64,000 nucleotides of DNA from Setophaga petechia. Lineage: Eukaryota > Chordata > Aves > Passeriformes > Parulidae. A program made the translations under genes and the position numbers. Positions 36,209-48,773 of this stretch are shown here, piece after piece (the first letter of the stretch is position 1; each line of letters opens with the position of its first letter). The stretch is from the NCBI GenBank assembly GCA_024362935.1, contig JANCRA010000017.1, forward strand, positions 18,317,001-18,381,000. Direction: 5' to 3'. Under the pieces are notes generated by a model. It had not been told where the DNA came from. It searched no databases and was given only the letters and a program-made list of their open reading frames with translations.

Positions 36209-39110
36209 GACCATTTCCAGCTGGATATACAACTTCTACCAAGATCAAATATTAATAAAGACTAAAACAGAAGCTCTTCACTTTACTCTGCACAATTCTT
36301 TTTAGGCTTTCCTAGGACCTCTAGTCTTCTTTTTTTTTTTTTTTTCTTCTTTTTTCCCTATCTTTTCTACTTTATATTAGTCACTAAAAAATGGAAAAAT
36401 AAAAAAAAAAAGTAGTTTAAAAAAATACAGCTGCAAATCTTCTCATGGCCTGGCCTCCCTCCCTCCCCTCAGAACAGGGTCAAGATCCAGTGGTGAAACA
36501 CTCAGCAGCCACCTCCGGAATGTCTTCATTTGTAACTTTGGGAAATGAGGTCAAGAACAAGTTTTTCAAATTCAGAAATAATTTTTCAAATGATTGCAGT
36601 GAGGTTCAAGTGTGACACTTGGAGGTCAGTCAACAGGCTTAATAAGCACTGATCAGACACTGGCATGCCAGACTGAAACCCACCTTTGGCTCCATGAAAT
36701 TAAGAATTTAAGGATTTGGGGAAACAATGACATAATACTTTCTTTGAAAATGAGGAAAAGCACATTTAGTATTTTCTGCCACATTAAACAGCTGCAGAAA
36801 AGTTTTATTTTTATATTTTGTCCCTTAATTTTGGCTTTTTTTAAAGAATCAAGTAATTTCATATCACCACAAGTAGGAACACTCGGAATTAAAGGTCAAG
36901 GTATTTCATTAGAGCCAACCCTTCTGAGCAGCAAGAAGGGAATATCTTTCAAACATCTTTCAAACTGCCTCTCAAGTGCTCTGTAGTGCAAATGCCCTCT
37001 GCTGAACTTGTTTGGGTTCTGCTGGGCTTAGAGAAGCAACAGGAAATTTTTGGACTTGGTCTGACATAAAATGTTTGTTATTGGCATGTAGATCTACAGA
37101 AATGATTGCTTAGAAAAGCTGGAGCTGCATGGTTTGGTGGTAAGAGAAAAATAACACATTGATGCTATTTGTTACATCCTTGTATTTGCCTGATAAACTT
37201 CATTTTTGGTCAATAAGCTGTCTAATATGCAAGTAAAAATAATAAAACAAATATATACTTACATATAGATACAGATGATAGATATAGATGTATAAGAGCA
37301 GAACCTGAAAAATTACACCAGTGTAGGAAAAAACCTGTGTTTTCAGCATCAGACTCATTAAATAATGAGTTGATTTTAGTTAATGGTTAAGAAAAGAAGT
37401 GCATAACTTAATTACTGACAAAATACTAATAAGGACACCTCACAGTTATTTCAGTATTAATAATTTTGATTGCATCTTGTGTTTGTAATAATTGTAACCT
37501 CATATAAATATCCTTATACCAACTTTTCCTAGTAGATGAACCTAAAATTTCAAGACCTAAGCCTGTCTTAAAAATCAGGAGCTTGACTTTCAAAGACACT
37601 GAGTACAGAAAACTCATAATGCAGTGAAAAATCAGTAACTTTGGTGAGGTATGCAAACTTTAATAACTCATCCCAATCTCTGGAATGCCCTGTAAGACAT
37701 CTCTCCTCCCTTGAAATTCATTTCAATCCAAGCTGCATCGGTCAAACATGACCCTCACTGTCTGAAGCTGAGATTATTTCTGTTAATTCCCATGCAATGA
37801 AGTATGAGTCACTAAGAGCTCAGGCAGTTCTGGAGTGTGGGCAGCTTGATTGATCCATCTTTGAGAATGGTACAACATGCCCAGATACTGTAAATATCCA
37901 TAAATCCAAATCTGTTTGAAACAGGTTGAGGCTAGAGCAGATAATTTAGAATTGAGTGGCTGTCTGCTATGAAGTTTGCACAATCTAATAAATAACACTT
38001 TCAAAAGTCTAAAAATGTCAACAATTTAAGGAAACAAGAAAAAGAGACGACTGTGTCTGCCAAATATCAACTCCCTATTGCAAAAAATTAGCAGTGCCAA
38101 GTTTTCTCAAAGAAACAAACCCTGTGGGTCCTTTCTGTTTCAACAGCAGCAAAGAATACCTGATTTCCTTCCCTTGTTCTGGCACATGTGCAGAGCATTT
38201 TAGATGCTTCATGAAAAAAAAAAAAAAATAAAAAGGAAATATTTTCTTGGCCTTGGTGGTTGGTACAGAGGATTGTATTCCAGATTGCTGGGATTTTTGT
38301 CCACTCAGGATACAGGCAGGTTGACATTAATAATGAACTGGAAATGTCAGTTCTTGGAGCAGCACAGGATGGTTCAGTGTGAACATCTCACACCCTGGTA
38401 AGCAAGACCATGTTTTGATATTTAAATCCATATTCATTTTGGGTTTCAGTTCGTCATTTTTAGTTTTGCAAGTGCCTGAATATAAGTGAGATCTGCAGAC
38501 AAAGGCAGCTGTACATCAAGAGGGGCAGAAATACATGGGGAGTTCTGAGCCTCATCCTAAACTCCCTATTCCAGCAATATTCCAAATGCCATCTGTTGTT
38601 GCATGTGAATGTTGTTAGTCTTCTAACATTAGCTGATTAGTCTTTCCTTGTGCATCCAAAAGAATGGAAACATCTCAAAATACATTTTTACAGTAGAGAC
38701 TGCACTAAATGGAGGGAAAAAATGGCACAGAATCAGTTCATTCTAATGAATGGCAAAGGAAAGAAAATAGCAAATTTGGCTTTCTTAATTATTAAAATGC
38801 AATTAAGTATTTGCACTCTGAATATTTAATGTATAATTTAAATGTTTACAGTATACATATATATATATGTGTGTGTATGTATATTGTAGATATACACCCA
38901 TCATGTTTCACTGTATATGATTTATGGACAGACACTTCTGGGGACAAACCAGGTATTTCTGTGGAGAGACAAATGCAAAATGACTCAATATCTAGAGATG
39001 CACCAAGAAAGAGAACAGCAGTGATTTGCTTCAAGGCAGCTCCAGCTGACCCTGGCTGGGGTCCAGAGCTCTGAGGGGTCACTCCATGGCACGAGGCTCT
39101 GGCCAGCCTG
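36209..39110. other. Non-coding stretch, no gene recognised
   Basis: It includes a T-run near 36329-36346, an A-run near 36402-36412, a TA/GATA-like patch near 37245-37300, an A-run near 38214-38228 and a TA-to-TG microsatellite at 38857-38884. No exon or RNA gene is seen. Confidence 0.55.
38857..38884. repeat. (TA)n(TG)n microsatellite
   Basis: A short run of alternating ta passes directly into tg repeats, a common compound microsatellite. Confidence 0.8.
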
Positions 39111-39474
39111 GCTGGAAGGGAGCTGGGGGTGTTTATTCTAGAGAAAAGGAGATTTAGAGGTGCCCTCAGCACTCTCTACAGCCCCTGAAAGGTGCCTGTG
39201 CTCAGCTGGGGCTGGGCTCTTTCTCCAGAACCAGAGCACACAGCCTCGAGCTGCACCAAGGGAAATACAGGCTGGAGATCAGGGAAAAGGTTTTACAAAA
39301 AGATGATAAAGTTCTGGGATGGCTGCCCAGGGACCTGGTGGAGTCCCCATCCCTGGGTGTGTTTAACAAAGCCTGGATGTGGCACAGGGTGCCAGGGTTG
39401 AGTTCAGGTGTTGGGGCTGGGTTGGACTCAATGGTCTTTAAGGTCTCATCCAACCCAGGGACTCTGAATTGTGT
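39111..39474 (+). mobile_element. CR1 LINE fragment, plus strand, 3' end
   Basis: The motif order is that of CR1: gagctgggggtgtttattct, gagaaaaggagatttagagg, ctacagcccctgaaaggtgc, cctggtggagtccccatccc, tttaacaaagcctggatgtg, gttggactcaatggtcttta and aaggtctcatccaaccca. The tail is closer to the 'ggactcaatggtc' type than the copy at 35.3-36.2 kb, so it is probably a different CR1 subfamily. It is 5'-truncated and lacks any usable reading frame. Confidence 0.88.
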
Positions 39475-39587
39475 GAATTCCCCTCCAGAGGAGCAGGATG
39501 CTTAACCTGAGAAAAGTCCAATATTAGCACTGCCATGCTCTGCTTGCAGAGGGGCTGGAGGGCTCAGCAGCTGGCGTGGGGAGCTGG

Positions 39588-39777
39588 AGACCCCACCCTG
39601 GTGTCCCCACTCTGGTGTCCCCACTCTGGTGTCCCCACACTGGTGTCCCCACTCTGGGGTCCCCACTCTGGTGTCCCCACTCTGGAGTCCCCACTCTGGA
39701 GTCCCCACTCCGGTGTCCCCACCCTGGTGTCCCCACCCTGGTGTCCCCACTCTGGAGTCCCCACTCTGGGGTCCCCA
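39588..39777 (+). repeat. 14-bp C-rich minisatellite
   Basis: About 13 units of tggtgtccccactc follow one another with substitutions (gagtcc, gggtcc, caccct, cacact). It starts just over 100 bases after the CR1 end. Because the unit has no stop in any frame, long open frames appear on both strands; they are artefacts. Confidence 0.95.
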
Positions 39778-39905
39778 TGGTCTGTCAGGGCACTCTGTCC
39801 CTCCCAGGCTCTGGGCTGTGCCTGCAGCTCCACTCTGCAAGGGACACGAGTTCTGAGGAGCTGGGTCTGTGCCCAGCAGCTACAAGTGAGCCTGGAGCAA
39901 AGAAA

Positions 39906-40033
39906 GTGTCTGTCTGTCTGTGTGTCTGTCTGTGTGTGTGTCTGTGTGTCTGTCTGTGTGTGTGTCTGTGTGTCTGTGTGTGTGTCTGTGTGTCTGTGTG
40001 TGTCTGTCTGTGTGTCTGTCTGTGTCTGTGTGT
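39906..40033 (+). repeat. (TG)n / (TCTG)n compound microsatellite
   Basis: About 128 bases are made only of tg and tctg words. It lies within 130 bases of the 14-bp minisatellite, so two unrelated tandem repeats are clustered here, directly followed by an A-rich patch at 40141-40190. Confidence 0.95.
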
Positions 40034-43000
40034 ACCCTGAGGGAAGCAGATTAATGCTGACCAGGTTTCAAAGGTACAAAGGAGCACAGCAGCGTTTGGG
40101 AGTTGTGACCCTTGCACAGAGAGGTGAAAAGATCTGATTAAAAGAAAAAAAACAAAAAACCCCAAATAAACAAACCCAAAAAACCACAAAACCAAAGCCC
40201 TACATGAAAACTGCCAAGGCACAGGCAGAAGGATGCTCTGGATTTTCCCACCATTGGCCACCCACAACTTCCAACACTCCTGCAATTCCAGCATTCTCTG
40301 TAGATTAAAGCATCACCTCTTCCTCTGGAATTCCTGCTTCTTGGGGCTGATTACTATAAGGAAATAGGAAGTTCAGGAAGATTTCTATTTTCCCCTCAAT
40401 ATATTGAAAGTTGAAATTTGCATTTAGCATCTCTCTGTAAACTTTTGACTGTCTCTAATTATGGATGATTCATGTTGTAACACTGAGTGTCTTGCTGAAA
40501 GCATTTGCCTCCAGCATCAGGCATCTCCACCTGTGGATCAATGCTAATAAACATAAATAACCTTAAATAACCTTCTCATTTGAAGGTAAATGAGACAAAA
40601 AGAGACAAACAATCTCGTTTAACCAAACTACATCATTGCCACCTGTGCATAACTTGCATGCAGTATATGGGAGAGGGAGAAATACCTATAAGTTTTAAAA
40701 AAATATTTTCAAGATTTACAGAAAATATAATTAAACTGTTACTAATAAACTTATTTTTTTAAAAAAGAGAAAATTACATTCTCAGCAAGATTATCCTTAT
40801 TTTCAATCCATGCAAGTCAGATGTGGAATTCCTTGAAATATAAGTCCTGTATTTATCTTCCTACTTTGAAAGAACCTAAAATGCATTCATATGGTAAAGC
40901 TTATTCAGGGATCATGCAAAATAAATGCATTTTCCTGAAAGATCCATTTCAGTCTGATGCATACAGGTGTACTGAAGTCAGGCTGTGCATATTAAACCTC
41001 CATGTAAAAAGACATCAGAGAAAAAATATTGCTCTGCCAGCACTTTGTGCTGTTTCCAGGAGTAACTGGCTGAGCAGATGCACAGGACACTTCAGCAGAA
41101 GCAGGAGAAGGTTTGCATTATTCCTTTTTTGCATTATTCCTTTTTTGCATGATTCCTTTTCCTCCCTGCTTCCTCTCCTAGCTCTGATACTACACCTAAG
41201 AATGAGAGAGAAGAAAGAACTTTACAAATTGTGCCAAATAACATTAATCCATTGAAAAGGCCATAAATTAATCCTCTCTTTTTGGGGACTAAAAGCTTGA
41301 TATCTGTGAGCAAGTATTCTAGGAGCTCTTATTTCACTCCTGAATTGAGAAACCTTCATTAATTTGGGCCATTAATTGTGGAGATTCATTACTGGCATAT
41401 TTTCATCATTTTAGTTTCCTTTTAATGTATTCTTAATGAAATGCTTCTATTTTCACACAGGCCTTCTATAGCAGAATTAACTCGGGCAGCTTTGCAAAAG
41501 CTGCACCATAAAAAAGGCAGATGAATGAGCCATGAGCTTATCATAAACCACTGTGATTTACTAATAATGCTCAGGCACTTTGCTATCAGGCCCTGCAAAA
41601 TAAAGGCTCTGTGTATTAATTGTTTTCTGTACTGTGACAATTCTGCCCTTTAAAATACACAAATCTGTGAACTCCTGGCTTAGAAGCAGCCAATTTATCT
41701 CCTGGGTGGTAAATATAAGTTTCAGGTGCTCTTGCCCCAGCTCTGTTTTCCTTCCAAACCCTCACAGAATTCCCACTGGCATTAATGGGATGTGAACCAT
41801 GCAATACAGAGAGGAAAAAAGGGCTCTGCAGAGGGAAGGTGGATCCAGGAAAACCTGGATGAGCAATATCTGAATTATCTGCATGTCTCAGACACTCATA
41901 AAATATGAAATGAATAAGAAGAAAAAAACCCAGACAAACATGCAGCCAAATACACACACATGGAAATAACACACCCACACTCAGAATGTGCACAGCCTCT
42001 TCAGGATGCTGAGACAAACATCTAACGAGGTTAATTGGACTGAAAACCCAAATTGTCTACAACAACTCCTTTCCTATTCTCCAGACCTTCCCCTGTATGC
42101 CTTTATTAGGGTGGTGGCAAAAAGGAATTCAGATTTTATGGAGGGGCCCCTCATGTACAATTGATGGCTGCAGGTGTGCAGCACTGCTCACCTGCTGCAG
42201 CAAGGTCTGTGATATCTATCCCTGGCAAATTCAGTTTACAATTAACAGAAAATACTTTTAAAATGAACTTTGTTTCATTTACGTAACAACCATCAATGTA
42301 CTTTCAAATTTAATTTCACAATCTTAGCTTTACATTTCAGTTAGTGAGGGAAGTATAAAAATCCTGATTGAAAACACCTTTGGCACTTCACTGGGATATA
42401 TTTTACAGACTTTTTTCCTTCCATAGGTACATTTTTAGCCATCAGGGTATTAATTGCTTGAATACTTCCAGAACTTAATTTTCTATAAACTTTCTCAAGT
42501 CACACTGGTGAAAGCCCAAAACCACCCAGAGCCACACAAAAGCTCCAGTGGTTGGTATTGGGAGCTGCATTCAGCAGCCCATTCCCAATCAGCACATTTT
42601 AAAATCATGTTGTTTCTATCAATCACTTAATTACAGCCCTAACATTAATGATACCTCAAATTCTTCTATAAGCAGCCTGCACGTCAGCTTTGATTAATTT
42701 TTTCCCCAGAACAGAGGAAGGACAGTAAAAAATGGGAAACTTTGTTCACTCAACTTTTAATTTAATCTCAAAGCCAAAAATCTGCAGCTTGCTTTAACTG
42801 TAACCCAGATTTCAAACAACAATTTGTCTTGCAACAAACTAGACTGGCAGAAAAAAACACAGTGTTAAATGCAATTTTTTCATGAAAGAAAAGTATTTTA
42901 AGAATATTTTTGTGTTTCACCTTCATGCCATAACATTTCATAATGCTGAATTCCTTTTGGCACAAATGTCCTTAAATGTCACCAGCTCATTAGTACAAAC

Positions 43001-45899
43001 ATACTCACTCCTGCTTGTAATTCCAGGTTACTTCTGATTAAAGTGCATTTTTCAAATGGTACCTGCTCACTGAGGATTAATTAGAAGCACCTCCTTGAGG
43101 AGTTGATTTCCAAAAGCTAACCTCCACCAGTATTTGCACACAACAATCACAGAGTTTAAATGATGAATTTCAAATTATTTGCAGTGCAACTTCACATCAG
43201 TCTGGGTTACTAACCTTTCCTAGCACCTTATTAAAAACCAAAAAAAAATTATCTGTGTTCTGTGTCCATACATAGAAAGTTCTGTTTACTTTCATAGAAA
43301 AGATAAATTTATCTAGAAAAGATAACACAGGATGGAAAGCTTGAATTGAAGTGGAAAAGAGAAGACCACAACCTTGCCAAGACAGGAGATGAGGGGTGTG
43401 ACTTTTTCTGCAAACATTGCCACTTCTTGCTGCTTTTTAGAAGCTATGGGATTGAGGAATGCTTATTTTGGAAAGGGGAATTTCCAACTATTTCATCCAA
43501 AACCAGCAAGATCCATCAAGAACTTGTTGAAGTTCTTGTTTATGAAGTTATTATTTAACCAGGGGTTTTTTATGTGTACATCCAACCTGAACTGGCAGAA
43601 TTCCCTGCATCTGACAAAACTCCTGGCTCCTTGGGCTGCACTTGTGCCTTTTTCATTCTGCAGCACCCTCACCCCACTCCCCGTGTGACTGCAGTGATCT
43701 CCATTTTCCCTGCACTGACAGAGTTGTTTATGGCCCTCCCCAGGTGCAGGCCTTGGGTCCCATCCTGCATTTATCTGCTCCCATCGAGTGGTGCCATTAA
43801 AGACATTTCCACAGCTCTCTTGGCACTCCACGGATTTTTGTGACATTAAGGCTTGAATGTCTTCAAATTTCCTACAGCTAAATGTTGACAAGCTTGAATT
43901 CTTATTTATTGGTTCCCTGCAGTAACAAGCTGCATGCTCCTCTTTGACAGTTGCTTTCATGATGAGCTCTGCTCACAAAAGGTTGATGTTTTGAAGCAGC
44001 ATTTGAGCAAAGCCCTGCATTTTAAGGACCAAATTTACTGCAGCACTAAAAAAACCTTAAAAACACATCGATGTAAAAGGATGTAATCAGATGTTTAAAT
44101 GGTATACTGAATCAGATGGGCTGATTTTCAAGAAAACAGCTCCATCAGAAAAGAAATTCTGGCTTTTTTTTTTTAATAAGGGATGAGGATAGAAGTATCT
44201 TAATTCCCAGCTGTATTGAAGGACAAGGCTCCCAAAATCATAAACTAGCAAATGCAGATCAGGATTTTATATCACTGTCCAGCATCTACAAAAATCTCAG
44301 AACTTCCACATTAATTTAGTTTTTGTGTTAATTCCTTTGAGATAGATTCCACTAACAGTCAACCAAATGAGCTTAGCCAAGAACCTGAGCTCAGGGAATT
44401 TTTTCCTTATTTTATATTAAGTTGAATGTCTTAAACAATACAGAAGAAAGCAGAGTAGTAATTTATTGTGCTCAGCTAAAGAAGGAAAAAAAGTTCATTT
44501 AAGATACAACTAATAATTATAAATATGAAAAAAAGTAGCCAAAAAACTTAGAAAAAACTATGGCCAAGTTATCACAAATTCAGAATCTCTGTGTTAAGCC
44601 AATATACAAAGTAGCATATACAAAACCACAAATGTTCCCTAAGCAGGTCATGGATTTTTAATATAGACAGTGTATTGGAATATTTGTTTACACAGAACCC
44701 ACCAATTCTGTCTGTACCAGCAGATAAAAATGCAATGATGTTTTATCCACTGCTGTGCACTAGAAATGTGCAAACATGGACTAAAAGGAGCAGATAATCA
44801 AATGATAGTGCAAAAACTTTGTTCTGTATTCATTCACCCTCTGAACATGGGTGACATGAAAATCTTCATATCCTGCACCTGCCCAATTCCTTCAGCCTTG
44901 TGCTGCTGCACTCAATATTCAATCCTGGGTAAGGTTTTGTTCTGGAACCATAAATCACTAAATCTACAGGTGGCAAGGGCAAGAAACAAGGTACCCAGGA
45001 GGCAGAATAAGTAATTCACAAAAGCCACAAGGCCGAGGGAGGAATGTGTTCTCCTCATTTTCTGTGCTGCAGCACTTTTCCAAAGGTTCAGAAACAGGTA
45101 TTTACAAACAGGAGTCAAGTGACTTGACTCTCATTTTTTTCCTGTGGTATCAGCAGGATAACATTGATTTATTTGGGGACAAGTTCAAGCCCAGCATTTG
45201 TTCTTTGTAGACTGCCTTTCTAAAGGTGAGACTCATAGTTCAAGTCTTATACACCAAATAAATTCCACTTAAATCTACTTTGATGGCTTAATTGGGGTGT
45301 ATGACTCGTGTTGGCCTCCTGCAGAGTGCTGAATTTCACTCTATGTTATTTGACCTTATTGTGAGAGCAGTGTTGCATCTTTTACTGTTTGTTTTATTCA
45401 TGATCCAGAGGTGAATACAATAAATAAAAGCTTGGAAAAGCATTCTTGAAGCAGTCCCACTGTTGGATGAGAACCCTGCTTACCTTACCCTGGGTGAGCA
45501 ATGGGGCTGCAAACACCAGCAGTGCTCAGGGTAACTGCTCACTTAGAGACATGGCTTGACTCCACTGATGATTTTACCAGCACCCCAAAGCCCCAGCCTC
45601 ATGGCATGAGGAGCATGAAATACAGAACACACAGAATAGCCACAAAAGGAATTCCCTTCTTTACCCAGCAATTCTGCCCAGGTTATGGGAAATGGTCACA
45701 TCCAAGCCAAGCACAGGGAACAGTTTTGTTGCTGGTGGCTAAAGAGGATTTCCAGATGTGCACACAGAGTGCACACCACACTCATTGGTTCCATCAGCAC
45801 ACAAATCACCTTTTGCTGCCTCTGCTATGCTCCAGAGAGCTGCCAAGTGAACCAAGGTGCAGGGAGAAGCCACCTTGCTTCTGTAGAACACAACTGGGC
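40034..45899. other. Non-coding stretch, no gene recognised
   Basis: An A-rich tract at 40141-40195 and a three-unit 16-bp repeat (41112-41160, listed) are the only repeats noted. Open frames up to 155 codons are present on both strands without recognisable domains. Confidence 0.55.
41112..41160 (+). repeat. 16-bp tandem repeat, three units
   Basis: Three units of tttgcattattccttt follow one another, the last with a t-to-g change (gcatgattcc). It is short and pyrimidine-rich. Confidence 0.85.
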
Positions 45900-46301
45900 T
45901 GTGACTGTGTTCACAGGGGTCCAAGGATGAGGGAAGAGATGAGGATCTGAGTCTAAGTTTCAGAGGGTTTGATTTATTATTTTATTATATATATTATATT
46001 AAAAGAAAATTATATATTAAAACTACACTAAAAGAATAGAAGAAAGGATTTCATCAGAAGGCTGGCTAAGAATAGAATAAGAAGGAAAGAATGATAACAA
46101 AGGGTTGTGTCTCAGAGAGTTCGAGCCAGCTGGCTGTGATTGGCCATTAATTAGAAACAACTTTATGAGACTAATTACAGATCTACCTGTTGCATTCAAC
46201 AGCAGCAGATAATCATTGTTTACATGTTGTTCCTGAGGCCTCTCAGCTTCTTGGGAGAAAAAATCCTAAGGAAAGGATGTTCATATAACATATCTGTGAC
46301 A
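45900..46301 (-). mobile_element. Solo LTR, minus strand, same family as 35.5 kb
   Basis: On the minus strand the element runs TGTCACAGATATG... to ...GTGAACACAGTCACA. It has the same blocks as the 35.5-kb copy: gaggcctcaggaacaa, tctgctgctgttgaatgcaa, ttaatggccaatcacagcca and agccttctgatgaaatcc, then the TA-rich tract. Flanking bases actggg(c) and actgtg(c) may be a target duplication with one mismatch. No retroviral genes lie between it and the next LTR at 48.4 kb. Confidence 0.82.
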
Positions 46302-48377
46302 ACTGTGCTCTGATTAATAAAGACCAGCATAAGTAACACATTAATAAACATATTATCAACTGAGGCTTGTTTTCTGAAACCAAATTAATGGGTTTAATCT
46401 TTCAGATATGGCTCACTCAGCTGCCTCTTGGAGGGTTTTTAACTTGCCCACAATTACCATTGGGTGTGTGGCCAGCATGGAGAGGGATCCTGGAGGAAGG
46501 TGTTTGAAAAAGCATCTCCTGTTGGCACGAACTCCACACCAGGATGGCTCCAGGCATTCAGTCTGCATTTCACCATCCCCCTGGCAGTGCAGAATTGCAC
46601 CTGCAGCCCTGCAGCAAACCTGGGGCTCTGGCAGTGCCCCCTGGCACCCAGGACTCAGCCCTGCCACCCGGCTGGACCAGGGGCAGAGTCAGGGTGCCCC
46701 AGCCCAGAGCAGAGAAATGCAGAGCCCAGGGATGCCCACACCTGGATTTTTACTGCTGAAATCCACCCATGGCTTCTGCCTAGAAGGAAATTACTCAAAA
46801 CCTCAGCTCAAAAAGTTTGAGTGGGCTTAAATACAGCCATGAAATCATTATATTGCTCTATAAAGTTCATGTTTCCAACGTGTGTTCTGCTGTGCAGAAG
46901 GAATTGGGCTGGGCCCTTCTGCAGGTGCAAAACAAATCTTTCTTCTCTAACACTGCCCTCAACCCCACTGGTCACAGATCCTTCAATATTGACCCAGAGG
47001 AGCAAAGGAACACGGGTGTATTTGGAAAAGCAACGTGACACAGTCCTGCTGTAAGCACTGCAGCAAATGGCTGCCAAAATTCTGCCTAAAATTGCTTCCC
47101 TTGGTGCCACCTCACACCTGCAGCCCCTCACACTCAGCCTGCAGGGATTGTGTAACCTTGGAGGAGCAGAAAGGCTCCAAATCCCCTGATAAAAACCATC
47201 CCCATAAAACAAACACACTGCTGCCCTTTAAGGGAAATGACAGCCCATGACCCCCTGTTCCAGGAGATTTTTGTGTCTGTTACATTTTTTAAGCTACAGA
47301 TACTAAGTCTGGAGCAAAATGTCAGCCATTCATATACTTTAGCAGTTTAAGGAGAAGAATTAGTCGATGAAGAAGAAGAAAAATCCCCTAACCTTGCAGT
47401 TTTACTCTATTTCTAGATATTGATTGCACTGAAGCTCATAATATCCACTTTACCAAGAGGAGAGGGGCAATAGCAGCAATTACCTGTTCACAAAGAGAAA
47501 TATAAAAGCTCTACCAGGAACAGTGGCTGAAATTAATTTAGGAGTAGAGTTAGATTAATTTTTCAGTCTGAAATTTTTAAGGGACTTATAAGCTAAATAT
47601 CAGTTTCATTAACTATTCAATATTTCACAATACATTATGAAGTCCATCAGAATAGTTAAAATAAAAATATATATATTTCATATTGATGATGCTAACGAAT
47701 TGTTTTTAATATTTAATACAAGTACTCAGAATCCAGGAGTCTTCAAACAGGATCTCAAACTTTAAGATACATTTCAGAGATGCCCCAAGTTCCTACCTGA
47801 TTTTTGGGGCATTTTTTGATTGGGTGGTTTTTATGGTTTTTTGGGGGAATGAACAGAATTGAATCCAAAGAGTAATAAATATTTCTACAGTATAATACAG
47901 CAGGGAAAAAAAGAAAATACTTTTTTATCACCAGTAAGAGTTCTCCATCTGAGAGATGGAAATGATGCCTCAGTCTGGCCTGGAAATCAGCTCAATGCAA
48001 AAACCTAGAGAATACATGCAACAATTGCCCCATCATGGTTATCCCAAAGGTCTAAAAGAGGAGAGTATCCAGGACAATCCAAACTCTCTTTTGACCACAG
48101 ATACCAAACAATAAACTCCATAAAACTCTGCGGGAAAAAGGAGGGAATAAACAAATTTTCGTATCGCGCATTTTGAATTCCAGTCTCAGGAGCTCATCCT
48201 GTTTGCACCCACGCTGCAGAACAGCCCCACAGAGCTCCCTCCCTTCTGGAAATCACTGCCAGGCCGTTCTGGTGTCCCAGCAGCCAGGGAGGAGCTCTGC
48301 CTCCTGCCAGACCCTGCCCATGATCTCCAAGGTGGGGCAGCACAGGGTGGGTACCTGAGGAGCCCCTGGTGCTGCAG
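46302..48377. other. 2.1 kb between two LTRs; no retroviral genes recognised
   Basis: This stretch lies between two LTRs of the same family and strand, so it was examined as a possible provirus interior. I see no primer-binding site next to the 48.4-kb LTR, no polypurine tract next to the 45.9-kb LTR, and no gag, pol or env motif. A GC-richer patch at 46400-47250 gives overlapping frames of up to 140 codons on both strands with no recognisable domains. Confidence 0.6.
48372..48377. repeat. Left target-site duplication (ctgcag)
   Basis: ctgcag directly precedes the TG end of the LTR and recurs exactly at 48768-48773 after its CA end. Confidence 0.85.
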
Positions 48378-48767
48378 TGTTGTCGGTGTTCACAGGGGTT
48401 TGTTAGAGGATGGATGAGACAGGATCTTGATTCTATGATCAGAAGGTTTGATTTATTATATTGTGATATATATACAGCATTATAACTATACTACATAGAG
48501 ATAGAAAGGCAGAGGCTTCTTCTGAAGCTGGCTATGCTAAGAGAGAGATAGAAAGGAATGAAACACTAGGCTCTGTGTCTGGCAGAGAGGATAGCAGCTC
48601 CACTGTGAGTGGTCAGTAGGTCCAAACATTTACAGGGGACTAATCACGGGTGGACTTGTTGCATTCCACAGCAGCAGATAATAATTGTTTACAGTGCTGC
48701 TGAAACCTTTCAGCTCCAGCAAGGAAAAATCCTAAGAAAGGATTTTTCAAGAAGAATGTCGGTGACA
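48378..48767 (-). mobile_element. Solo LTR, minus strand, with exact 6-bp target duplication
   Basis: On the minus strand it starts TGTCACCGACATTC and ends GTGAACACCGACAACA. It is flanked by an exact ctgcag duplication. It is the same family as the LTRs at 35.5 and 45.9 kb but clearly diverged, with differences spread through the middle. The word CACCGAC occurs at both termini. The exact duplication around a single LTR shows that it arose from its own integration and then lost its interior. The 6-bp size fits an ERVK/alpharetrovirus-like integrase. Confidence 0.88.
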
Positions 48768-48773
48768 CTGCAG
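48768..48773. repeat. Right target-site duplication (ctgcag)
   Basis: Exact match to 48372-48377; it fixes the right LTR boundary at 48767. Confidence 0.85.

Noticed and set aside
39502..40294. Open frames up to 200 codons on both strands over the CR1-minisatellite-microsatellite cluster
   Set aside because: They are produced by stop-free 14-bp and TG/TCTG repeats.
45501..45950. 149-codon plus-strand frame
   Set aside because: Its end runs into the LTR at 45900 and it shows no domain; length is within chance for this composition.
46408..46830. 140-codon plus-strand frame
   Set aside because: It lies in a GC-richer patch where other frames on both strands are also open; no recognisable motif or splice context.
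45900..48767. Two same-strand LTRs 2.1 kb apart as one defective provirus
   Set aside because: The 48.4-kb LTR has its own exact ctgcag duplication on both sides, the two LTRs are clearly diverged, and no primer-binding site, polypurine tract or retroviral gene is seen between them.
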